From NCBI GenBank assembly GCA_032622095.1, contig CP136069.1, positions 67,107,319 to 67,171,318 on the forward strand: a DNA stretch of 64,000 bases. Direction: 5' to 3'. This document shows, in pieces, positions 37,801 to 49,800 of this stretch. Origin of the DNA: Siphonodentalium dalli. Lineage: Eukaryota > Mollusca > Scaphopoda > Gadilida > Siphonodentaliidae. Under the pieces are notes generated by a model that worked only from the letters and a program-made list of their open reading frames with translations, did not search any database and was not told where the DNA came from. The translations under genes and the position numbers were made by a program. How positions within the stretch are numbered: position 1 is the stretch's first letter; every line of letters starts with the position of its first letter.

Positions 37801-40800
37801 TCGAACGTATTAGACGGTATTACGCTAATTATATAGGGACTTTGATTCCCGGTTCTGCTCATTGAATTTCCCGGGAATCGGGACCGACTGCCGGAACCGG
37901 GAATTCCCGGTCCCGGGATTAAACCCTACTTCTGAGACTCAGACATTCCAGATGGTGATGAATTATAGTATTTTAATCATATTTTATGTCATAGATTGTT
38001 ATTAAAATTTTATATCAAGGCACTATGAAGAAATAAACGGTGACTTGAAAATGAAATGGGCCTTCAAGATCTACCCACAAACTGAGAAACTTCTTCCTAA
38101 ATTTGTTGGTACTGTATGTGTAAATATATAGACAATAGTTAACTGTTCTGAGTAATATACGGACCTCATCGAGTCAGATGCGGATGAGTATTTTTAGTTA
38201 ATTGTTGTGTTTATTATATTTTCTCTACCAGTTTGTTACCACCCAGACCACATTGAAACATGCGGTTAGACCTAACACGTACTTAAATCTACAATATCAC
38301 CACCCATTTCTGTTAAAATACTAGTAACATGCAAGGATACTGAATGACAACAATATGACATCATGAGCACTGAGCATAGGATAACATAGAACAGAGAATA
38401 ATAACACATTTTATTTTCTAGGATACGATTTATATAATGATATAAAAGGTTGATTAAAATATGTAATTATTACATTAGTGTTGTTTATTTTCCAGGGAGA
38501 GTATGAAGAAGCCCTAAATATATATGACACTGAGGTAATTTAACCTTTTTCATTACTAAATTGATTCTTCCTTTCAGTTCTAGTAGTAGAAATTGGAATG
38601 ATCTATTATACATTTGGAGGGATGTTCTGATAATACAAGTGCAGAAGACATATGATCTTTCTTTAGTCATATAGAGGGATTGCTCCAATAATTTTCAACA
38701 GACGGCCTGAGAAGCATTCTATGGATTCCCATTCATTCATTTGTAGGAATCATGATATAATAATAATTTAAACATGTTCAGAAATAATTTATATAGGTCA
38801 AGTCATGGTGATGAAAATAGTTTCATCAATACACATACATGTAATAATAATATACAGACTCTGTATCATCTTGAAACCCTGCAAGGCATTCGCAATGTCA
38901 ATATCAAGTTATTGTTTCCCCACTCAACTAACATAATTATAACAACTTCTACAAATGATATCATATCCATATATCACTTAAAATCATACCTATATCTTGA
39001 GGTGTCAAAATTTTACTCATTATGGTATTTACCATAATATTTATGCTAAGTTCTACAACTAATATTTTCTTGTGTTTTATTACAAAGAAAATAATATCAG
39101 ACGACTTAAGTGCCGCCACGGCTGTTGTAATTAATGTAATGTAAGGAAATACACATCTCACCGATATACGATATATGTATTTTAGTGTTATTATTTGTTG
39201 CTTCTCTGTTACAGAAATGTGTGTAAACAATGGCTTTTACATGCAGAATCTCGTTACTGGAGGGTTATTGATAATGAAAATAAGAACAAATTGCTTCTAT
39301 TTCTATTATGCTATTGGTCTTTCCGTCCGTTCGCTATTGGTTTCCAGATGGTAACTTTAGATAGTCTTAACTGTATGGAATGAAATTTGGTATGTGGGTT
39401 TACTAGCACAAAATACAGGTCAAGTTTGATTCGGGTTCCGGCCGCCATTCTTCACCGAAGTTATTGCCCTATTTGTTGGAAATTGCACTCAATTTTTTAT
39501 TCCGGATGAACTGAATGGAATGAAATTTTTCACCAAGAGTTGTCACTTTGTTGGAATTACCACCAGTGTATTTTGCCACGCCATAGCAATGCTCTTGTTT
39601 CATGTTATTGATTATTCTGGTTTAGCAAACTTTATAACATTTTCCAGCTGTACCCATGGCGAATGCCTTCATTATCTTTAAAAGATGTACCATATCCATA
39701 GAAAATTTTAAGCTGAAACGCTCTTTATTTTTATCATATCAGAAAAGAACTAACATGGAATGCTTTATTGTTCCAAGGGATCCTTGCTTTATTCTGATGG
39801 AAATAAACTATGATAGCAAGGAGTATATAGGTATTTCTTGTATTTGTCAAGCTATTTTGTTCATCAGGGTGCACGCGATTAATCAGGTCAAATAAATATA
39901 AATTCTGTGTTTTCAGGCACATTAAATTTTCTTTTAAAAAGCCTCATCATACATATTTTACGATAGTTTCTTTTAGACATAATGGATCTGAACAACAAAA
40001 ATTATGTTTGTTTTTGGAGTATGTTTTCAGATTTTGAGAATGTTTTTTTTAAATAACCCCACAAGTCTTTATTATGAGTGACTTTAGAAACACCATGAGT
40101 TTTTTATGAGTGACTTTAGACACCACACGATTCTTTATTACGAGTAACTTTAGAAACCCCACAAGTCTTTATTATGATACACTTTAGAAACCCCACAAGT
40201 CTTTCAATCCATATCATTACATATTGAGTTATCTCTTTACGAGTTACCCATGAGTCTTTTTACGAGTCACTTTAGAAACCCCACAAGTCTTTAATATGAA
40301 TGACATTAGAAACCCCCCCCCCATGTCTTTCAATCCTTATTATTACTTATTGTGTTATCTCAGTTTGATTCTTACTTCAGATGTTAACACGACTCAGAAA
40401 TAATAAATCTAAGGGTTCTCTCGTCCATGATTGTTCCTTTCTTCTGAGAATGGAAATGGAAGGTGAGTGAATTTTATGTCGAGTTAACCCTTTCATGATG
40501 GGAGCCGTTCTGGTGCTGCATTAAAGATCATGTGCCAGTGCATTCTTTTATATATGCGAGTCTCCCATAGGGAGCCTTGCATATATAAGAGAATGCACTG
40601 GCTTACAAGGTCAAGGTAATTATTGTAAGGCCAATGTATTTTCTTATATATGCAAGGCTCCCTATGGGATACTCACATATATAAGAAAATGCATTAGCAC
40701 AGGGTTTTCGCAAAATTTCAGAATGCTCCAGTCATGGAAGGATTAAAATATATTTCTCACGAAATGAATGTAGGTTGCTGTGTTTTGTTGAAGAATATGC

Positions 40801-43800
40801 TGCTGTTGGAAATTGTTATCTTGATTGTTCTAATCTAGGAACAAGGCGATATTGGTTACTTATTCTGTGAATTTATTTTGTTAAATTGGCACAATAATTA
40901 ACAAGTGCATGTCAAGCATGGCGTATGCCCCTGGCGCTCAGTTTAGATAATGGTCAATACTAAATATTTGCATGGAATGAAGATTTTTTTTATTTTCTAA
41001 ATCCAAGAAGTCAACACACCAAAGCACAACCATATTCAATGATCCATGCTCAAAATACAAGCTGAAATATTGATATGGATACATAATTCCTTGATTGTTA
41101 ACCGATTTTCGATTTTGCAATGTAATCATGATAACTCTCAACAAACGTAATCAGATTTTGACCATATTTGGTTTGTGGGTTCTAGTGAAGTAGTGATTGG
41201 GCGCCCATGGTGTTTGAAAAGATTAAGAGATATCATTGACTTTCATAATAAGCACACATTTCCAGGCCTCAAAATGTGGTTTCGGACATTTGCAGAATGA
41301 GCTCCCCAGAGGGTGAATTTAGTAATGCCACCCCGCATAGTGGGCTAGCATCACCAAATTCACCCTCTGGGGACCTTTCTCTCAGGCATCATCTTCTCTG
41401 GAAAATATATTTATTATCAAAATTAAAATTTTAAAAACATTTTAGTTGCTTTTCTTATTTAGTTCAGTTTCTCTATATCCCCAAATTGGCAGATGACACA
41501 TTGCATAATTGAGGTGCCCAATTGGTGCACATCATAACCTTCACCATCTGGGAACTTCAATCTGAGTATAGGTCTCCTTACAGATGAGGTCCCCAGAGGA
41601 TGAATTTGGTGATGCTAACCCACTGTATGGGGCATCATCACTAAATTCACCCTCTGGGGACCTCATTCTGCAAATGTCCAGCACCATATTTTGAGGCCTG
41701 CACATTTCTCAATAAACACATGTTTCTTCGTGATTTCTAGGTGTAGATGTTGGGGATAGGTGGACAGAAATCTATCATGTGGCCAGCGAATTTCTTGATG
41801 AGCACACGTTTGCTTACTATGACGTCCATTTGATGATCGCCTGTATTCGATCAGGAAATGAAGAAGTGATCGACCGGATGCTAGATTCTATCAGAGAGTT
41901 TATCCGGTGAGTTTACTAGGGATGGAAGATTCAGATTTTGCTGCAATACGAAAAATATCTAGATGTGGTCCAGACCTGAAAATATGGTGCAGGACATTTG
42001 CAGAATACAGTAATGCCCAAAGTAATTGACCACTTAACCACCGCAGAATTATGGCTTGTTGCCATTCATCGGAAAGCTCTCACCGAGAGCTTTCCGATGA
42101 ATGGCAACAAGCCATATTTCCGACTAAATCCTAAAAAATGACCCATAATTCTGCGGTGGTTAAGTGGTCAATTACTTTGGGAATTACTGTAGGGCAATTC
42201 CATGCAGAACTGGACACGACCACCAAAATTTCAAATTCATTCTCATGTCATATAATCTTCTTCATTGTATATTGAAATTACTGTAATTTCATGACATATA
42301 ATGGACTTAAGTCTGGTTTGAGGCTGAACAAATTCTTGCCTCTCAGTAAATAGTGGGGTAAATTCTCCAGATTTTCCCCTATTATCCTATAATTTAAGAA
42401 GCAGTGAATTTGTTCCATTTTATAATCTTGACCAATTAATTGTTACCAAATCACTCGATACTGTAAGCAGATGTGATATTCGAATGGGCCAGTCAATAAG
42501 ATAAAAACAACCTAGCAGCATGACCTTTTGAAAATTGTCAATTTTTATGTAAGGTCAGTCACATATTTCATCTATATTCTCCTGCCTGGAGAGGATTTTA
42601 AAGATAAACCTTCACCCATCTAGTAAAACCATGTCCTTGTAATGCAGAATAACACATATGGCTGGAATTATCAGATCGATCAATGTAACTTTTAGTGTGT
42701 GGCTTCAAAGTATGTGTAACGTCAGTCACGTGGATGCAACGTCAGTCACATTGGAAAATGGCATGGGCATATAAATTATTGCAAGCATTAGGCATTTTTT
42801 GCAATGAAAATATATTCGCATAGGGTTAACCTTGTTGTGTTTGATGATTTGAGAAAGGTATATAAAACTGATTATAATTAAGGTTCTCAGAGGGTGAATT
42901 TAGTGACGCTATGTTCACGCTAGTGTCATAAAATTCATCCTCTTTGGATCTCATTCGGCATGGCCTCATCTGCTATGGGATACCTAGACACAGATTTAGG
43001 TTTCCAGATGGTGATGTGCACCCATTTGGCACCTCGATTATGCATTGTGTCATCTGCCAATTTAGGGATATATTGAAACTAAACTGTCCTATTCAGACTG
43101 AGATCCCCAGAAGGTAAATTTAGTGATACTAGCAAATTTCCAGCACCATACTGATGTGTTCAGTCTTCCATATAAATAAATTATTTTCAAATATTTTACG
43201 CTAAGGCAAGGCTCTTATATTTTTATTACTGCTCGACATTGGATGTCTACTGTAACAGACAATGTCACTTGTAGTTGTTAGAAAACAACGGTTGATGGAT
43301 CACCATTTTATCATAAATTTGAATTCCAGTCTGAAATAAAACTATATATTGATGCAACATTACATAACACTAGAAAAGTGTAAAGACATATCGCATTATG
43401 CAATATTTTATGGCCGAATTTTTATACATGCGTCTTATAGCATTCCGTATCTTGATTCACTGGTGCTCGGTTGAATCTTCCATCCCTAAAAAAAGTTGCG
43501 AGACGTGGGGGTGTTTTTTTTACATTGCCATTTTTTTACACCCACCCACCCTTTCTTGCATTTTTTTTTCATAAAATTTTAGACACCCACCCCAAAACCC
43601 CAAAGCTTTATGTTGGTCCCCTCTGTAAAAACGACCAACCGCTCTATATTGGTCCCTTCTTTGAAAGACCAAATTATATGTTACTTCCTGTTTACAAACA
43701 TGTGCAAGACACATATTGGCTTGGCTGATAATTATGCGATAATGAGCAGTAATCACCGATAATCTCAACTAAATTGAACTCTAAGCAATCAACAAAGGTA

Positions 43801-46800
43801 GAATATAATGTGATTATATTGGTAAATTTATAACCCAGCCTATTCATCTGTGTGAATAGATGAAAAATATGTTGAATCCCCTGGAATGACAACAAAAAAT
43901 AACTAGGGCCAGTGTTAGGGCCTATAATAGAATAAAAATTACACAAAATTATATTTATCTTTTTTTCAGACATCCACCAGCATCAACTAGTAGGCCTAGA
44001 GCCTATAGTAATACCAAAAAGGAAAATGTGCATATGAACCAGTGTACGAATTAGCTTTTATGTATGCCTGCATGACCACCGACCCGACCTCGCATTACGA
44101 CTTAGGACTAGGCCTAAAATAATGTTTAACCCTTTGAGTTTGAACGCGGATGGTCAATTTAGTGCCAAATCCATATACACGGATGTTCACTTTAGTGACA
44201 TGTGACCGTGGAGACAAGGTCACAGTAAGCATAACGTCATTGTGTTGGTGTAGGGAAGATAACTCAAATTTGGTCTTCTGTTTACAGTATACCGGCTGTA
44301 CTCTTGATTTACTATTATATGTCTACCTGTGTCTACGATACATTATGAGAATACTGGCGGTTATTTGAACGAGTGGGATCCCCGCGCCAGGGTGCTACTA
44401 ATGCTCTGGGGCCATAGTGTTCGAAGGGTTAAAAATAAAATGAGTTGCCCCGTGTTGAGGGTCACATGGCCATAATTGTATCACTGATTAGCTGATATTG
44501 TCAGACTGCATTAAGTTCACACTACCCTAGAGCTATCTGAAGTATTTTTTTTATTGAACTACACCGTGAACAATTTTCAATATAAAAACTGAAACAGAAC
44601 CAATAAAAAAATTTGCGCGCAAAAAAAATCAATGAAAATTTTGGGACCCACCCCCACAATATTCACTATTTTTCCATTTTATATCAACTTATGGGGGTAA
44701 TTATAACAATATTGAATGTATTAGTGCTTCTCATATTGCAACAAGCCACAACATATAAACAAATATGTTTAAAAAAGTTGAAAATATGTCAATGAAAACA
44801 AAATGCAAAAAAAAGTGGTCAAAAACTGTTTCCGGCCTCGGGTACCCACCAACCCCTTCCCCACCTCACGTCTCGTAAAAAAAATTCGGCCCCCCCTGCA
44901 TGGCACAGATATTTAGTGCCATGGGAACCTGTGCACCTGTGATTATGACATCTGTCTGACTTTTTCTGGTGGAGTTATCCCCCTTTTTTTACATAGAAAA
45001 TGTTTTGCAACATGCATAATTTTGTCCGAGCTTTTATTCTTACATTTTTAGGTCAATGTTATTGAAACTTGGCACATATATTTAGTACCATGGGAATCTG
45101 TGCACCTGCGATTATGACATCTGTCCCACTTTTTTTTTGGAGTTATTCCCCTTTTTCGACTTAACATTTTCGCAACATGCATGATTTTGTTTGAGCTTTT
45201 ATTTCTACATTTTTCAGTCAATGGGTTTAGGATTAGGGTTAGGGTTCTGCACCTGCAATGGGAATCAGTTATTTTATTATTTTAACTAAATGTTTACTGA
45301 CATGTGAAACATCTTTGTGTGTTAAAAACACGGGGGGGTATCCTTAGTCCCATTGAGAGAGTCACACCTGTAGTTTATACTATTTTGCAATAAGATAATA
45401 CGTTCTGTTGATTTTTCTCTCAGGACTGGTGAGGGTACCAACCAAGAAGTCACACAGTTAGTTGTTGCTAAGATCTGTGAAGCATTGGCGGCATATGAGC
45501 ATAAAGATTATGAACAGGCTTTCAATGTGTTATATCCCTCCAGATACGACATCATAAGGGTAGGAGGAAGCCATGCACAGGTAAATAACCTTTTCTATAC
45601 TAAATGGATTCTCCCATTTAGTTATAAAAAGTTTACATTGGAATGGTCTATTATTCATTTGGAGGGATGTTCAGGAAAAATGAGCAGACGACAGTAACAA
45701 GTGCAGAAGGATGCATATTCTTTGGTGGGAAATGTTCAGTTAATAAGGTCCCCCAGAGGGTTACTATCACCAAATTCGCCCTATGGGAACCTCATTCTGT
45801 TTAGGCCTCAAATGATGTAGAAACTGAAAAGAAGGGAAAAAGTAACCAAAAACAAAAATTGTTAGTTTTAGACTATAGATACTTCCCAGAAGATGAGGCC
45901 TAAGCAGAATGAGGTCCCCAGAGGGTGAATTGGGTATGCTAGCCAACTGTTACTATTACAGTATTATTTTGAGCATGATGCTTGGAAAAGGGGCAGCTGT
46001 TTCATTAAAGAAATGCTACATTTTTAATTTTTGCAAAATTGTAGTATTGTTTACATCTACAGTGTGTGTTCATTGAAGCACGTTCCTAAACCACAGAGCA
46101 AACAATGACTAGACATTATTGTATGTAATGAAAGTGAATAATGTAACGACTTATCTTGTGGATAGAAGAAATATAAGTCTTTCCATCAATCAGGTTTATA
46201 GAAATTGGCTGGTCACATAGCCATTGTCCAATTAGAAAAGAACTCTAGGCATTCACTGGTACACGAATAAACGTACCATAGGTACTTTATACCAATTTTT
46301 AAAACTCTTCTATGACATGCGGAGTGTGAAGGATATAATATATAGTTCAGTTTCCAAGATACTCATTAGGAGATACATATTTTGGGTCAGAAAGTATTAT
46401 TTCTGCAACATTGTCATATATTTTGACAATCGCTGTTTGTGCTACTTTTAATATCAATAGGATTTAGAAGGGTTGCTGCATCAGAAGGGTATGTTAAAAC
46501 AATGAGGATTAGTTATGTACATGTAATCATCATCACAGTACATACTAGTAATCCCTCCGCTCATCGTTACTAATCATATCGGATTAACTGCATCTTGTTA
46601 GAGGTGATAACTTTCCCCAAAAACCTTGTAACACACCACTATTAATACAATTATATTGTAAATGTTTTCCGAAATGAAGTATTTATTGACCAATATTTTT
46701 CAACTTTCTAATGGAATTAAGAGTAACTTTCTAAAAACTATTTGCCAAAATGAAAATATTGTTTTGCCAAATGTGAATTATTTTTGCCATTGGCAAGTGG

Positions 46801-49800
46801 CAGTGCAAACCCCGGCATTGCCAGCATGGGTGGCGCAACCTCTTGGTTGATGTCTATATTTGCATGCGAAATGCTTCTCCTTTCAGAGGGATATCTTTAA
46901 TCTACTGCTGATACATTCTGCGATGAAGTCTCCATCCAAGAGGCATAATAAGATCGCCAGGTATTATTATTTATCATATGCTACCATAGTACAGTACCGT
47001 CATCATTCCATATCTAACGGACAAGTTAGAGTGTGATCAATACTTTATAGTATAAAATGCACATGCTCTGGGTTTGTCTGGTTTTAACCCATTATATACT
47101 GAATGGCAAGCCTTGAAATAGTGTGTCTGTCATTTGCAGAATGAGGTCCCCAGAGGGTGAATTTAGTGACGCTACCCCCGCATAGCGGGCTAGCATCACC
47201 AAATTCACCCTCTGGGGACCTCATTCTGCTTACACCTCAGCAGAATGAGGTTCCCAGAGGGTGAATTTGGTGGTGCTAGCCCGCTATGCGGGGTAGCATC
47301 ACTAAATTCACCCTTTGAGAACCTCATTCTGCAAATGACAGACACACTATTTCAAGGCTTGCTGAATGGATCCTCCCATTCAGTTATAAAACATATATTG
47401 GAAAAGTCTATTTTCCATTTGAGTGGGTGTTCAGGTGATAAAAGCAGATGACAGAGTGCAGAAGGAAAAACATATAATGTTGGAGCAGAAAGATTTATAT
47501 TCATTGGTAGGATATGTTCAGATTATAAGTTCAACAAATGACCTATGGTCCATAAATACCATTAGACGACATGTAAACTTCTGATTTGGGCAGTCTCTAT
47601 TGAGAAAGCCCCATATACCATTAACTATTACTAAATGGATTTTCCTATTCAGCAATAAAAATATACATTAGTGGTTCTATTTTTCATTCAGATGCGTCCG
47701 ATCCTCTGTCTGTCTGTGGGTGTGTCTTGCTGTTTGTCCATCCTAGCAGATATCTCAAAGGAGTGTTCAATCGTTTTGTTTTCAGCTTTTCCGTTCTAGA
47801 ATTATTCATCTTTTTGTTTATCTGGAACGTTGATTTTTTTGTCCATCAATCCAAGCAGATATCTCTCAATGAAATTTGGTATGGATATTCACCCCTATGA
47901 GGACATTCAGAGAAGTTATTCATCTTTCAGTGTATCTGGAAATCTATATTTTTGTCTGTCTGAGCAGATATATCAACCACTTGTCATTGGATATAAATGA
48001 AGTTTGGTATGGATTTTCACCAAGAGAACATTCAGAGGAATTTTCAATCGTTTTGTTTTGGGTTCTCTGTTCTGGAGTTATTCATCTTTGTTTATCTGGA
48101 AATTTATATTATTTTTGTCCATCAGCCATGGGTTATAGGATCTTGATGAAATTTGGCATGAATTTAAGGACTTTCAATGAAGTGTCAAATGGTGTTGTTT
48201 ATATTATCCATTCTAGAATTATTCTCCTTCGTTTATCTTGAAATGTTGATTTTTTTTGTCCATATCAGTCAAGGGTTATCAGATCATAATGAAAATTGGT
48301 ATGATGGTTCACTCACCATGATGAGGATTTCCTAAGAAGTTTTAATTTGTTTTTTTTTAATTCTTTATTGTCTACATAGAAATGTTGTTATGAGTCAATG
48401 CAAAATGAGGTCCACAGAGGGTGAATAGCCCCCTGTGTGGGATAGTGTAACTAAATTCACCCTCTGAGGTCCTCACTCTGCTAATGTCCAGCGCAATATT
48501 TGACAGCCTGTATATCACCCCATGCATCCGGTTATGCTCGTAGCGGAAGACATGCTCGTAGCGGAATAACCACATGGCCCGCGATTTGCACATCGTCTTT
48601 AGTTGTCTTAAGTTATTTCATAAAAACACGGTTTATTTTACCTTGATTTTTGTTAACGTTAACAGCGATAATCGGTCTACAGAAATGAGCAGTTGTGGTT
48701 TCTGCAATTTGCATATTACTGTTCGATAATCGGGTTTTATACGAAAATTATGACCTGAAATACTTACTCGATATAAGTTTTATCAAATTTTAATGAATCT
48801 TTGCATTGACATATTATATAACATACAGTCTCTCAAAGTATGATATCTTAGCTTCAAAACGAACTGGACATGTTTGCGATGTCAATCATATTAGTGCCCG
48901 AAAAATTAGTTTCCATTGAGGCACTCACTCGATTTTGGGGTATGTCTATAGCTGGTGCTATAGACATTTCATACCACTGCTATAGACCAGGCCTCAGCTT
49001 GCAGGTTGAGAATAGGGAGAAGAGACTTCTCCCTCTGGCAAAAATAGGGAGAAGTGAGGGGAAAATAGGGAGAAGTGAGAGACTGGAGAATAGTTTCATC
49101 TGATAATTTATTTAATATGTATAGGTTAAACAAACGAAAAAAACATTATCATGGAAAAAAATTCAATTTTTTCATTTAAATGTAATATAGATTGTTTATA
49201 TGCCACAATTAACGGCCTTGAGTCCTTGACATCGACAACCGAGTGTCTCTAAAATCACTGAATTATTGGGAATAAAATTACGATTTTCCGGTTATCCCAA
49301 CTTATGGATCACGTTTTATTTCGAACAAGGCAATACAACGATTAAAACTTTATTTGCACACTATAAAATGGTGCTCTCGGATAATTTTGTCGCCAAATAT
49401 ATTCAGTAACATCAGGTAACATCGGATAATTTAAAGGGAGTAGGTATTGCCAGAATTGTTTGGTGGTTGGCGATTATGTTTTGAGACCCGTTCGATTAGC
49501 GTTCTGTTATTGCGTAAAACACGGAATACCACAAAGACGGAAACGGAACTAAAACAAACAAAATGTTTAAATCGGCAATATAATAATAATTTGAGTCGGC
49601 GGTTTTAAAGCAGTCGGTCGGGACGAGCAGAAACCAACACTTTATTAAGTATGGCCAAAACGGAAGGCTTCTTTGTTTGATATATTATAATCCTTGTCTG
49701 GACATTGAACACCGCATTTACTTACTCAACGCTGTTAAACAAAAGGAGTCGACCTTGTGTCAACATTTTGTCCCTGTTTGACTCGCAGGCGATATATTCA

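Noticed and set aside
38774-39037. 87-codon ORF in intron 8/9 region
   Set aside because: No domain, low-complexity AT-rich composition, no splice context linking it to TTC38.
39089-39142. Exon-like segment 'KIISDDLSAATAVV' with AG before and GTAAGG after, between TTC38 exons 9 and 10
   Set aside because: Exon 9 (ending phase 0) joins exon 10 (starting phase 0) directly and matches the family there; including this segment would end in the wrong phase and create a stop.
39656-39895. 79-codon ORF after a 'ttttccag' acceptor-like motif
   Set aside because: No similarity to TTC38 and the required phase between exons 9 and 10 leaves no room for it.
45237-45254. Telomere-like 'ttaggattagggttagggtt'
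   Set aside because: Only two to three units inside a dispersed repeat; no array and no chromosome-end context.
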